Source: Stenotrophomonas sp. BIO128-Bstrain
GTDB taxonomy: Bacteria; Pseudomonadota; Gammaproteobacteria; Xanthomonadales; Xanthomonadaceae
Direction: 5' to 3'
NCBI RefSeq assembly: GCF_030128875.1
Contig: NZ_CP124620.1
Coordinates: 2,418,001-2,482,000, forward strand
Length of the DNA: 64,000 bases
Positions 51,786 through 60,875 of the stretch are shown here, piece by piece. The notes under the pieces were generated by a model. It saw only the letters and a list, made by a program, of their open reading frames with translations, was not told where the DNA came from and did no database searches. How positions within the stretch are numbered: position 1 is the first letter of the stretch; each line of letters begins with the position of its first letter. Position numbers and translations under genes: made by a program.

Positions 51786-53024
51786 ATGAGTACGTCCACC
51801 GCCGCCACGCGTGCCCCCTCCATGCACTGGGGACTGTTGGTCGCCGCCTCGGCGATCCTGATGGTCACCATGGGCGTACGCCAGACCTCCGGCCTGTATG
51901 TCGATCCCATCCACCGCGGCACCGGCGTCAGCATCGTCGAGATCAGCTTTGCGCTGGCCATCGGCCAGTTTGTCTGGGGCGCGGTGCAACCCGTCTTTGG
52001 CGCCGTTGCCGACCAGCGCGGCGCATTGCCCGTGCTCATCGTCGGCGCCCTGCTGCTGGCGGCCGGGCTGCTGCTCGCCCCGCTGCTGACCAGCCCGCTG
52101 GGGATGACCTTCACCCTTGGCCTGCTGATGGCCGCCGGTGCCGGAGCCGGCAGCTTCTCGGTCCTGATCGGCGCCACTGCCCACCGTCTTCCGGCCGAAA
52201 AGCGATCGTTCGCCGCCGGTCTCATCAATGCGGGCGGCTCGCTGGGCCAGTTCGTGTTCGCGCCGCTGGTCCAATGGATCATCGGCACCGCCGGCTGGGC
52301 GCGCGCCATGATCACCATGGCCGTCATCACCCTGCTCTCGCTGCCACTGGCCTGGCCGCTGCGCCGCCGCGCAGGCGACCATGCGCCCATTGCCGGGGCG
52401 GCCGACGATGACGGCCTGGGCGCGCAGCTTCGCATCGCCGCCCGCGACCGCAGCTACTGGTACCTGCACCTGGGCTTTTTCACCTGCGGCCTGCACATTG
52501 CCTTCCTCGTCACCCATCTGCCAGGCGAGATCGCCCTGTGCGGCCTGTCGCCGACCGTCGCCTCGTCGTCGATCGCCCTGATCGGGCTGTTCAACGTTGC
52601 CGGCAGCCTGATCGTCGGCGCCCTCGGCCAGCGCTACCGCATGAAGTACCTGCTGTTCTGGATGTACGCCAGCCGCGCCGTGATGATCGGCATCTATCTC
52701 GTCTCGCCGCCGACCGCGCTGACCTTCTACCTCTTCTCCGCCGCGCTCGGCTTCACCTGGCTGGCCACGGTGCCGCCCACCGCCGGCCTGGTCGGCAAGC
52801 TGTTCGGCCCGCGCTATCTGGGTACGTTGTTCGGCCTGACCCTGCTTTCGCACCAGTTGGGCGGCTTCTTCGGGGCGTGGCTCGGCGGCCTGGCGCTGGC
52901 CCACACCGGCAACTATCTATGGATGTGGTATGCGGACATGGGCCTGGCCGTGATCGCCGCGCTGATCAACCTGCCGATCCGCGAAGCCCGCCTCGGCTGC
53001 CACGGCCTCCCTGCGCCGCGCTGA
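51786..53024 (+). CDS. Major facilitator superfamily transporter
   Basis: A 412-residue MFS protein with twelve predicted helices; GVRQTSGLYVDPI and FGAVADQRG are the early helix 1 and loop 2-3 segments. It belongs to the oxalate/monocarboxylate-like group by overall look, but the substrate is not predictable. The ATG at 51786 is chosen because the 45 extra residues of the longer frame run back through the terminator of the remnant. Confidence 0.88.
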   Translation: MSTSTAATRAPSMHWGLLVAASAILMVTMGVRQTSGLYVDPIHRGTGVSIVEISFALAIGQFVWGAVQPVFGAVADQRGALPVLIVGALLLAAGLLLAPLLTSPLGMTFTLGLLMAAGAGAGSFSVLIGATAHRLPAEKRSFAAGLINAGGSLGQFVFAPLVQWIIGTAGWARAMITMAVITLLSLPLAWPLRRRAGDHAPIAGAADDDGLGAQLRIAARDRSYWYLHLGFFTCGLHIAFLVTHLPGEIALCGLSPTVASSSIALIGLFNVAGSLIVGALGQRYRMKYLLFWMYASRAVMIGIYLVSPPTALTFYLFSAALGFTWLATVPPTAGLVGKLFGPRYLGTLFGLTLLSHQLGGFFGAWLGGLALAHTGNYLWMWYADMGLAVIAALINLPIREARLGCHGLPAPR

Positions 53025-53123
53025 CTCACCCGCCATCGACATTGCCCAGCGCGCGCCAACCAGGACGCGCCGAACCCGACACGCCCCCTTCCGCGCCGGA
53101 CAGTTCTGTCCGATGATGCGTAC

Positions 53124-53690
53124 ATGCCTACCCAACGTGCCGATGCGGCGGCCCGCCGCGCCCAGATCCTCGACGCTGCCGATGCCGTGTTCGGCCAGCA
53201 TGGCGTGAACGCACCGCTGGACCTGGTGGTCGAACGTGCCCAGGTCGGCCGGGCCACGCTGTACCGCAACTTCCCCGACCGCACCGCACTGGTCGAGGCG
53301 CTGCTCCAGCGCACCGTCAACCGCATCGCGCGCCAGGTACAGAGCCTGGGCGATCGCGACGACGCGCTGTTCGAGGTGCTCGAAGGCATGGCCAACCGAA
53401 TCGTCCAGTCGCCCGCGCTGTCGGACTACTGGCGCGCGGTGGATCCCGATCAGATACCGATCCGGGCCGCGCGCGAGACCATCTACGAACTGCTGCGCGA
53501 ACCGATCGCCCGCGCGGTCGCCGCCGGCCTGTGCCGCCCGGACCTGGAAACGACGGACATTTCACTCATCTCAGGCATGCTGGGAGCCGCGCTGCGTGGC
53601 AAGACGCGTGACGAACGCGCCCGGCTGGCCACGCGCGCCCTGCAATTGCTGCGTGGCGGATTGCGGGGGCCTGCCGACGGGGAGGGATGA
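53124..53690 (+). CDS. TetR-family regulator of the efflux operon
   Basis: A 188-residue TetR protein with the N-terminal helix-turn-helix (RAQILDAADAVFGQHGVNAPLDLVVERAQVGRATLYRNFPDR) and a helical ligand-binding domain. Its stop overlaps the start of the efflux permease as ATGA. It probably represses this three-gene operon and responds to a transported compound. Confidence 0.92.
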   Translation: MPTQRADAAARRAQILDAADAVFGQHGVNAPLDLVVERAQVGRATLYRNFPDRTALVEALLQRTVNRIARQVQSLGDRDDALFEVLEGMANRIVQSPALSDYWRAVDPDQIPIRAARETIYELLREPIARAVAAGLCRPDLETTDISLISGMLGAALRGKTRDERARLATRALQLLRGGLRGPADGEG

Positions 53691-55372
53691 TGCCGCAGTA
53701 CCTCAAGCCGGTTCCGGACTGGGAGGAGCACGAAAAACCGACCCTGCCGGGCTCGGCTTCGATGCCGTGGCATCCGCCGCACCGCCGCCTCGCCTACGCC
53801 CTGGTTGCGCTGCTGGTCGGCATCACCGGCGGCCTGGGCAACGCCCTGGTCAGCGCCAACCTGCCGTTCCTGCAGGGCCAGCTCGGGCTGACCCCGGCGC
53901 AGGGCAGCTGGCTGGTGGCCGCCTATGCAATGGTCAATGTCACCGCCAACTTGCTCGCCTTCAAGTTCCGCCAGCAGTACGGCATCCGCCTGTTCGCCGA
54001 GATCGGGCTGGGCCTGTATGCCGCGCTTGCGGTACTGCACCTGTTTGTCGGCACCTTTGAAACCACCGTGCTGATGCGCGCGGCCAGCGGCTTCGCCGGC
54101 GCGGCCTGCAGCACCCTGGGCACGCTGTACATGCTGCAGTCGCTGCCGCGCAAATACACCGGCAACCTGCTGGTGGTCGGCGTCGGTATCGCGCAGTTGG
54201 CCGTGCCGATCGCCTGGCTGGTCTCGCCGGGCCTGGTCGATACCGGGCAGTGGCACAACCTGTATCTGTTCGAGGCCGGCCTGGCGCTGTGCGCATTCGC
54301 CGCCGTGGTGGTGCTCAAGCTGCCGCCCGGTGCGCAGATCAAGGCCTTCGAGCCGCTGGACTTCCTCACCTTTGCCCTGCTTGCTCCCGCGGTCGGCTTG
54401 CTCGTGGTGGTGCTCGCGCAGGGCTACACGCGCTGGTGGCTGGACACGCCATGGCTGGGCTGGGCGCTGGTCGCCTCGATCGCGCTGTCCACCACCGCTT
54501 TCATCATCGAACACTACCGCCGCAATCCGCTGCTGCAGACACGGTGGTTGGCCAGCCTGCCGGTGATCCACTTCATCATCGGCGCGTTCCTGATCCGCTT
54601 CCTGACCACCGAGCAGTCCTACGGCGTGGTCGGCCTGATGCGCACGCTGGGCATGGGCCCGGACCAGATGCGCCCGTTGTTCGCGGTGATCCTGGCCGGC
54701 GTGATCACCGGCATCGCCGCCAGCTCGCTGACCTTCGGGCCGAAGCGGCTGATCCCGCAGCTGCTGATGGCGATCCTGCTGCTCGGCAGCGCCGCCCTGC
54801 TCGACCAGAGCCGCACCAGCCAGGACCGTCCCCACGACTTTTTCGCCAGCCAGTTCCTGGCCTCGGTCGGCGCCGGCATGTTCATGGGACCGCTGATCAT
54901 GCTCGGCATCACCCAGGCGCTGAAACAGGGCGTGGACCACATGATCACCTTCCTGGTCACGCTCTCCATTACCCAGACCCTGGGCGGTCTGGCCGGCTCG
55001 GCCGTGCTGGGCACCTATCAGCTGCACCGCGAACAGGTGTATTCCGGCGCGCTGGTCAGCCAGCTGGATCCGGCCGACAACGTGGTCGCCCAGCGCCTGA
55101 AGCAGCAACAACAGGTTTACGCCAGGCTGATCACCGATCCGGTGCAGCGCAGCGCGCAGGGCACCGCGCAGCTGGCCCAGATCACCCGCCGCGAAGCCAA
55201 CGTTCGCGCGTTCAATGACGTGTTCGCGCTCAGCGGGCGCGTCGCGCTGGTCTTCCTTGGCTGGTTGCTGCTGCTGGCGGTCCGCACCGCCGTGCTCAAG
55301 CAATGGCGCAAACGCCACGCGCCGACACCTCCCCTTTCCGCGCCGACGCCTGGCAGCGTCGCGCCCCGATGA
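53687..55372 (+). CDS. DHA2-family efflux permease, EmrB-like
   Basis: A 561-residue MFS permease of the 14-helix drug/proton antiporter-2 group. The N-terminal region is unusually long and hydrophilic before the first helix (YALVALLVGITGGLGNALVSANLPFLQGQLGLT). A charged loop of about 70 residues precedes the last helix. It pairs with the membrane-fusion gene next to it. The start overlaps the TetR stop, and an adjacent ATG is an alternative. Confidence 0.9.
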   Translation: MMPQYLKPVPDWEEHEKPTLPGSASMPWHPPHRRLAYALVALLVGITGGLGNALVSANLPFLQGQLGLTPAQGSWLVAAYAMVNVTANLLAFKFRQQYGIRLFAEIGLGLYAALAVLHLFVGTFETTVLMRAASGFAGAACSTLGTLYMLQSLPRKYTGNLLVVGVGIAQLAVPIAWLVSPGLVDTGQWHNLYLFEAGLALCAFAAVVVLKLPPGAQIKAFEPLDFLTFALLAPAVGLLVVVLAQGYTRWWLDTPWLGWALVASIALSTTAFIIEHYRRNPLLQTRWLASLPVIHFIIGAFLIRFLTTEQSYGVVGLMRTLGMGPDQMRPLFAVILAGVITGIAASSLTFGPKRLIPQLLMAILLLGSAALLDQSRTSQDRPHDFFASQFLASVGAGMFMGPLIMLGITQALKQGVDHMITFLVTLSITQTLGGLAGSAVLGTYQLHREQVYSGALVSQLDPADNVVAQRLKQQQQVYARLITDPVQRSAQGTAQLAQITRREANVRAFNDVFALSGRVALVFLGWLLLLAVRTAVLKQWRKRHAPTPPLSAPTPGSVAPR

Positions 55373-56565
55373 GCCCGCCCATGTCGACCCAACCTCCGCA
55401 CGACGATAACGCCCCGGAAAACGTCAATCCGCCGCCACCGACCGACGCCGCGCCCGCTCCCGCGCCGCCACCGGCGGCCGCGCCCTCCGGCGTGCCCAAG
55501 TACCTCAAGCCGAGCCTGCGGAGTGTCATCATCATGATCGTGATCGCGCTGATCGGCATCGCACTGATCCTGCGCGCGTGGTCGCTGTGGCCGTTCGAAA
55601 CCTCGCGGGTGACCACCGACAATGCCTATGTGCGCGGCCAGATCACCGTGCTGGCACCACAGGTCAGCGGCTACGTCACCGAGGTGCTGGTGAAGGACTT
55701 CCAGCACGTCAAACAGGGCGAGCCACTGCTGCGCATCGACGACCGTATCTACCGCGAGAAAGTCGTCCAGGCCGAAGCCGATCTGGACAGCGCCAAGGCG
55801 GCACTGGCCAACTCCGATCAGTCGCAGGCGCAGAACCGGGCGCAGATCCAGGCGGCGCAGGCCAACCTCTCCGCCGGCCAGGCCGAGCTCTCGCGCTCGC
55901 GCACCGAACTCAAGCGCTACGAAGAGCTTGCCGCCCAGCAGCTGGTCGCCCTCAACGACCGCGACAAGTTCCGCACCACCACCCAGTCCGCGCAGGCCAG
56001 CGTGCTGCAGTCGCAGGCGCAGATCCGCATCGCCGAAGAAACCCTGACCTCCACCCAGGTTGCCCGCAAAGGCCTGGAAGCCCGCGTCGAAACCGCCCAG
56101 GCCCAGCTTGAGCTGGCGAAGATCGACCTCGCCAACACCGTGATCCAGGCGCCGCGCGACGGCCAGGTCAGCGAGGCCTCGGTGCGCCTGGGCCAGTACG
56201 TCACGGCCGGCTCGCAGCTGCTGTTCCTGGTCCCCGACGCCCTGTGGGTGGTGGCCAACTTCAAGGAAGGCCAGACCTGGAAGATGCGCATCGGGCAACC
56301 GGCCACCTTCTCCGTGGATGCCTTCGACGGTCAGAAACTGCATGGCCACATCGAACAGATCGCGCCGGCGACGGGCTCGGAATTCAGCGTCCTGCGTCCG
56401 GACAACGCCAGCGGCAACTTCACCAAGGTGGTCCAGCGCCTGCCGATCCGCATCGCCATCGACCCCGACCAACCGCTGGCCCCGCGCCTGCGCCCCGGCA
56501 TGTCGGTGATCGTCAAGGTGGATACCGCCGCAGAAGTAAATGAGCCGGCCGGTGCGAAGCGGTGA
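55369..56565 (+). CDS. HlyD/EmrA-type membrane fusion protein
   Basis: A 398-residue periplasmic adaptor: a Pro-rich cytoplasmic tail, one membrane helix (about residues 43-70), a lipoyl half (VTTDNAYVRGQITVLAPQVSGYV), a long alpha-hairpin coiled coil and the second lipoyl half and barrel (IQAPRDGQVSEASVRLGQYV). With the EmrB-like permease it would form a two-part pump and use an outer-membrane channel encoded elsewhere; none is in the operon. The ATG overlaps the permease stop. Confidence 0.92.
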   Translation: MSPPMSTQPPHDDNAPENVNPPPPTDAAPAPAPPPAAAPSGVPKYLKPSLRSVIIMIVIALIGIALILRAWSLWPFETSRVTTDNAYVRGQITVLAPQVSGYVTEVLVKDFQHVKQGEPLLRIDDRIYREKVVQAEADLDSAKAALANSDQSQAQNRAQIQAAQANLSAGQAELSRSRTELKRYEELAAQQLVALNDRDKFRTTTQSAQASVLQSQAQIRIAEETLTSTQVARKGLEARVETAQAQLELAKIDLANTVIQAPRDGQVSEASVRLGQYVTAGSQLLFLVPDALWVVANFKEGQTWKMRIGQPATFSVDAFDGQKLHGHIEQIAPATGSEFSVLRPDNASGNFTKVVQRLPIRIAIDPDQPLAPRLRPGMSVIVKVDTAAEVNEPAGAKR

Positions 56566-56624
56566 CGCGCTTGCAGCCTTTCCTCGCCCCAGGCTGCGTT
56601 ACATCCGCTCTCGTGCAGAAACGA

Positions 56625-56650
56625 AAACGCCGCGCAGATGCGCGGCGTTT
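56625..56650. terminator. Bidirectional terminator between emrA-like gene and zur
   Basis: A perfect 12-bp inverted repeat (56625-56636 with 56639-56650) whose arms start with AAA and end with TTT, so it can stop transcripts from either side. Confidence 0.8.
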
Positions 56651-56663
56651 CAACATCAACAGC

Positions 56664-56688
56664 GTACCGACCAACGGTCGGTACCTAC
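56664..56688. repeat. SMAG-like palindromic repeat
   Basis: A GTACCGACC / GGTCGGTAC stem followed by CTAC, the complement of the GTAG head. It lies between the convergent efflux operon and zur. Confidence 0.75.
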
Positions 56689-56722
56689 CGGCGGATGCAG
56701 CACCATGCGGTCGGTGCCTGCC

Positions 56723-57208
56723 TTACCCAGCACACCGCGCGCACAGGCCATGCACTTCCAGCGTCTGCGCCTGCGGCTGGAACCCGAGCTCCTTGGCCCG
56801 CTTTTCCAGCTGACTGACAATTTCCTTGTCCTCCAGCTCCACCGCGCTGTGGCAGCTGTTGCAGATCAGGAACGGCACCGAATGCTGGGCACTGCTCGGA
56901 TGGTGGCAGGCCACGAAGGCATTCACCGATTCCAGCTTGTGCACGAAGCCATTGGCCATCAGGAAATCCAGCGCGCGGTACACCGTCGGCGGGGCGTCGG
57001 CACCGACGCCCTTGCCATTGCGCACCCACTCCAGCAACTCATACGCCTTGACCGGTTTCCCGGCCTCGGCGATCAGGCGCAGCACGTTCGCGCGGATCGG
57101 CGTCAGCCGCAGCCCGCGTTCCGAGCACACGCGTTCGACCACCTTCACGAAGTCGGAGGCGTCGTGAACGTGATGGTGCGGAGCGGTACAAGCGGTCTTG
57201 GCGGACAT
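56723..57208 (-). CDS. zur: Zinc uptake regulator Zur (Fur family)
   Basis: A 161-residue Fur-family repressor that binds DNA when loaded with zinc. The winged helix covers about residues 20-100 (LRLTPIRANVLRLIAEAGKPVKAYELLEWV; APPTVYRALDFLMANGFVHKLES). Two CxxC pairs (CNSC and CARC) hold structural zinc, and the FVACHH segment holds sensor ligands. The pattern is that of Zur, not Fur. It follows gltX by 16 bases, so the two are probably cotranscribed. Confidence 0.9.
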   Translation of the reverse strand: MSAKTACTAPHHHVHDASDFVKVVERVCSERGLRLTPIRANVLRLIAEAGKPVKAYELLEWVRNGKGVGADAPPTVYRALDFLMANGFVHKLESVNAFVACHHPSSAQHSVPFLICNSCHSAVELEDKEIVSQLEKRAKELGFQPQAQTLEVHGLCARCAG

Positions 57209-57224
57209 GCGCGGTCTCCTGTGG

Positions 57225-58628
57225 TCAGGCCGTCGGTACTTTAGTGAGTGCGACCTCGATGCGTTTCAAGGCCTCTTCACGCCCGGCCAGGAACACCGTC
57301 TGCGAAATGTCGGGGCTGACCTGGGTGCCGGTGATGGCCACGCGCAGCGGCTGCGCCACCTTGCCCATGCCGATCTCCAGCGCCGTGGCAACGTCGTGCA
57401 GTGCCGCCGAAACGCTCTCCACCGTCCACTCGCCGGCCGCGCCCAACAGCTCGCGGGCCTTACCCAGCGCCAGTTCCGCACCCGGCTTGAAGTGCTTGGC
57501 CACCGCCGCTTCGTCGTACTCGGTCAGCGGCTGGTACCAGACCACCGCCTTCTCGGCCATTTCCTTCAGCGTCTGCACGCGGTCGCGCAGCGCCACTACC
57601 ACATCCGCCGGCGCCGGACCGGCGTTCAGGTCCAGGCCCAGCTTGTTCAGCTGGTAGACCAGGTGCGGGGCAATGCTCTCCGGCGTTTCGGTCTTCAGGA
57701 AGTGCTGGTTGACCCAGCCCAGCTTGGCCATGTCCAGGCGCGCGGCCTTGGAGTTGCAGTTGGTCACGTCGAACAGATCGATCAGCTCCTGGCGGCTGAA
57801 CAGCTCCTGGTCACCGTGCGACCAGCCCAGTCGGGCCAGGTAGCTCAGCAGCGCGTCGGGCAGGTAGCCGGCGTCCTTGTACTGCATCACATCGGCCGCG
57901 CCGGTGCGCTTGGACAGCTTGGCGCCCTGCTCGTCCAGGATCATCGGCATATGGCCGAACTTCGGCACGGGCGCACCAATGCCCTCGTACAGATTGATCT
58001 GGCGGGGGGTGTTGTTGATGTGGTCGTCGCCGCGGATGACCTCGCTGATGCGCATGTCCCAATCATCCACCACCACCGCGAAGTTGTAGGTGGGGAACCC
58101 GTCCGGACGGAAGATCACCATGTCGTCCAGTTCGCTGTTGGCGATCTCGATACGGCCCTTGATCAGGTCGTCGAACACCACCGTGCCCTCCAGCGGATTC
58201 TTGAAGCGGATCACGCGGTTCGGGTCGTCCTTGTACGGCAGGCCCAGATCGCGCGCGGCGCCGTTGTAACGCGGCTTTTCCTGCTTGGCCATGGCGGCCT
58301 CGCGCATCGCGTCCAGTTCTTCCTTGGTCTCGTAGGCGTAATACGCCTTGCCCTGCGCGACCAGCTGCTCGGCCACTTCCTGGTAACGGGCCACGCGCTG
58401 GGTCTGGTAGATCGGGCCTTCGTCGTAGCCCAGGCCCAGCCATTCCATCGCCTCCAGGATCGCGTCGATCGCGCCCTGGGTGCTGCGCTCGCGGTCAGTG
58501 TCTTCGATGCGCAGCACGAATTCGCCGCCACGGTGACGGGCCTCCAGCCAGCAGTACAGCGCAGTGCGGGCGCCACCGATGTGCAGGTAGCCGGTGGGAC
58601 TGGGGGCAAAACGGGTGCGGCAGGTCAT
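57225..58628 (-). CDS. gltX: Glutamyl-tRNA synthetase
   Basis: Charges tRNA-Glu with glutamate. The 467-residue class I synthetase has the HIGG form of the HIGH motif ([20 protein letters not shown]) near the start and the KLSKR motif ([10 protein letters not shown]) near residue 240. Its length and C-terminal anticodon-binding half fit the bacterial discriminating type. The start is unambiguous. Confidence 0.97.
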   Translation of the reverse strand: MTCRTRFAPSPTGYLHIGGARTALYCWLEARHRGGEFVLRIEDTDRERSTQGAIDAILEAMEWLGLGYDEGPIYQTQRVARYQEVAEQLVAQGKAYYAYETKEELDAMREAAMAKQEKPRYNGAARDLGLPYKDDPNRVIRFKNPLEGTVVFDDLIKGRIEIANSELDDMVIFRPDGFPTYNFAVVVDDWDMRISEVIRGDDHINNTPRQINLYEGIGAPVPKFGHMPMILDEQGAKLSKRTGAADVMQYKDAGYLPDALLSYLARLGWSHGDQELFSRQELIDLFDVTNCNSKAARLDMAKLGWVNQHFLKTETPESIAPHLVYQLNKLGLDLNAGPAPADVVVALRDRVQTLKEMAEKAVVWYQPLTEYDEAAVAKHFKPGAELALGKARELLGAAGEWTVESVSAALHDVATALEIGMGKVAQPLRVAITGTQVSPDISQTVFLAGREEALKRIEVALTKVPTA

Positions 58629-58708
58629 GGGGGGCTCAGGGCGGGAAACGGAATCCGGGCAATTTTACCCCGCCCCGGCCGCAAACCGGGCACTCCTCGC
58701 CCGGGATG

Positions 58709-58739
58709 GCGTGGACCGCCCGTTCCAGGCGGTCCACGC
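58709..58739 (-). terminator. Strong hairpin after the M28 peptidase gene
   Basis: A 12-bp perfect stem (58709-58720 with 58728-58739) and 7-base loop, eight bases past the stop. No clear T tract follows on the minus strand, so it may act as a stability hairpin or a Rho-assisted end. Confidence 0.55.
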
Positions 58740-58747
58740 GTTGGCCC

Positions 58748-60349
58748 TCAGGGGGTCAGCAACGGCTTGCGCGGCAGCTTTTCATCGCGCATCGCCGCGT
58801 TGTAGACGAACGAAGCCACGATCGCGGCGGCCTGCTTCAGGTCCTCCGGCTCGGCGTGGTCCCAGGTATCCAGGTTGCTGTGGTGGACGTTGGTGAAGTA
58901 GTCCAGCCGGTCCTGGATGAACTGGAACCCGGGCAGGCCGACGCGATCGAACGCGATGTGGTCGGTGCTGCCGGTATTGCGGGTCGCCACGGTGGTCGCG
59001 GCCACGTCATGGAACGGGGCCAGCCACGCTTCGAAGATCGGCACCGCGGCCAGGTTCTCCTGCGCGTAGATGCCGCGGAAGCGGCCCGAGCCGTTGTCCA
59101 TGTTGAAGTACGCCGAGAACTTGTCGTAATCGCGCTGGCGCTGCAGGGCGCCGGTGGGTTCACGCATCGAGGCCGGCAACTTGAGCTGCGCCGGGTCGGT
59201 CGGCTCGGGGTAGCGCGCGAAGTGCCTGGACACGTAATCCTGCGAGCCGATCAGGCCCTGCTCCTCGCCACTCCACAGCGCCACGCGGATGGTGCGCCTG
59301 GGCTTGGCGCCCACCGCCTTGAGGATGCGCATGGCTTCCATCATCACCGCCACGCCGGCGGCATTGTCGGCTGCGCCGGTGCCGGTGTGCCAGGAATCCA
59401 TGTGCGCGCCCAGCATGACGATCTCGTCCGCCTTGCCGCTGCCGCGGATTTCGGCCAGCGTGTTGTAGCCGGGCTTGTCCTGCTCGTCGGTGAAGCGGGC
59501 CTCGACATTCACGCGCAGCTTGACCGCCTGCTTCTGGTCCACCGCGCGCACCAGCTGGTTGTAGTGCTCGGCCATCATCGCCAGCTCGGGCACGCCGACC
59601 GGTTCACCGGCCTTGCGCGAGCCGCCGCCACCGACACGGATGATGCCGTTGTCCCAGCCGCTGATGCTGATCGTGGCCAGCACGCCCTGCTCGGCGAAGA
59701 ACGCATTGGTGGCGCGGGTCAGCTCCTGCTTTTCAAGGTATTCCTTGGCCTTCTTGGCACGGTCGGCCTTGGCATCGGCGACGTCCTTGGGCACCGCGAA
59801 GACCTGCAGCTCGGCCAGGCCGGCGTCGTCGTGGCGGTGCGAATCGGACGTGGTGGCCCGCTCGTAATCGCGTGCATCGTTGAGCAGCAGGATCTTGCCG
59901 GCGAGCTTGCCCTTGTACTGATCCAGGTCGGCCAGCTTCTTGATCTCGACCTTGATCACCTCGCCTTCCACGGGGCCGTTGGTGCCCGGGGTCCAGGCCT
60001 TCGGCAGCGCATACAGCGGCGCCACGCGCGGGCTCAGCAGCTCCACGCTGGCGTTGCTGAACTCCCAGCCGCGGCCGAATGCATCGAAGGCCTCGTCATG
60101 CACATTGACCAGGCCCCACTCGTTGAACTTGCTGCGGGTCCAGGTGTTGGCCTCGCCCATGGCCGGGGAATTGGTCAGGCGCGGACCGATCTGCTCGGTC
60201 AGATGGCTGAAGGTCGCCATCACCTGCGACCGGTGGAAGGCTTCCTGGCGGATGCGGCTGACCATGTCCAGGTCCACCGATTCCTTCGTCTGTGCACCGG
60301 CGACGCCGCTCAGTGCCAATGCCACGCTCAACATGCCCCACTTGAACAC
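58748..60349 (-). CDS. Exported M28-family metallopeptidase
   Basis: A 533-residue aminopeptidase-like enzyme with a signal peptide (FKWGMLSVALALSGVAGAQ), a PA-type insert and the M28 zinc site: LGAHMDSWHTGTGAADNAAG gives the first His and bridging Asp, WSGEEQGLIGS the catalytic Glu pair, and VHHSNLDTWDH the last His. It should act in the periplasm or outside the cell. The GTG at 60349 is chosen for its G-rich ribosome-binding site; the ATG five codons later is possible. Confidence 0.9.
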   Translation of the reverse strand: MFKWGMLSVALALSGVAGAQTKESVDLDMVSRIRQEAFHRSQVMATFSHLTEQIGPRLTNSPAMGEANTWTRSKFNEWGLVNVHDEAFDAFGRGWEFSNASVELLSPRVAPLYALPKAWTPGTNGPVEGEVIKVEIKKLADLDQYKGKLAGKILLLNDARDYERATTSDSHRHDDAGLAELQVFAVPKDVADAKADRAKKAKEYLEKQELTRATNAFFAEQGVLATISISGWDNGIIRVGGGGSRKAGEPVGVPELAMMAEHYNQLVRAVDQKQAVKLRVNVEARFTDEQDKPGYNTLAEIRGSGKADEIVMLGAHMDSWHTGTGAADNAAGVAVMMEAMRILKAVGAKPRRTIRVALWSGEEQGLIGSQDYVSRHFARYPEPTDPAQLKLPASMREPTGALQRQRDYDKFSAYFNMDNGSGRFRGIYAQENLAAVPIFEAWLAPFHDVAATTVATRNTGSTDHIAFDRVGLPGFQFIQDRLDYFTNVHHSNLDTWDHAEPEDLKQAAAIVASFVYNAAMRDEKLPRKPLLTP

Positions 60350-60434
60350 GATTACCCCCGCCTCTCGGCCAGACCACGAACAATCCCCGAGTCTATCCAG
60401 CACGGGGCCGGTGCCCCCGGGCCAAGAGTCATGG

Positions 60435-60869
60435 TCATTCCATCCAGCCGTACCAGAGCTGGCTGCGGGTGGGCAGCACCAGCAGCCAGCGGCTGCGGTC
60501 CACCGAGGCGCTGGCGTAGACCGGCGCATGCACCGGCCAGTCACCCGGCAGCCCGCGGATGCCGATCTCGCGCAGGGCCTGCGCGCCTTCGCGCCACGGC
60601 CGGTACGCGCCACACCAGTGCGGGATCGGCAGGCGCCCACGCGCCTGCCGCGCCTGTTCCAGGAAGCCAAGCCCGTGTGCGGCGATGGCCGCGCAGGTGG
60701 CCGGCGCCAGGCCGAAGCGCACCAGCCCCGGCGCTCCCTGCACGCCGGGCAGCGCCATCAACGGTGAGGGCCAGCCCGAAGCCTCCCCCTCCAGGAGTGA
60801 GGCCACCTCCAGCCGGGCAGGGAGCGCCCGGCGCACACGTTCGTGCAGACAGCGATGCAGGCTCATCAT
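60435..60869 (-). CDS. Small hypothetical protein downstream of creD
   Basis: I do not recognise the family. The 144-residue protein has no signal peptide or membrane helix and contains a short Pro/Trp-rich segment (LPIPHWCGAYRPWREG). It starts six bases after the creD stop, so it is probably cotranscribed with creD. Codon use is normal for the genome. Confidence 0.65.
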   Translation of the reverse strand: MMSLHRCLHERVRRALPARLEVASLLEGEASGWPSPLMALPGVQGAPGLVRFGLAPATCAAIAAHGLGFLEQARQARGRLPIPHWCGAYRPWREGAQALREIGIRGLPGDWPVHAPVYASASVDRSRWLLVLPTRSQLWYGWME

Positions 60870-60875
60870 CGTTGC

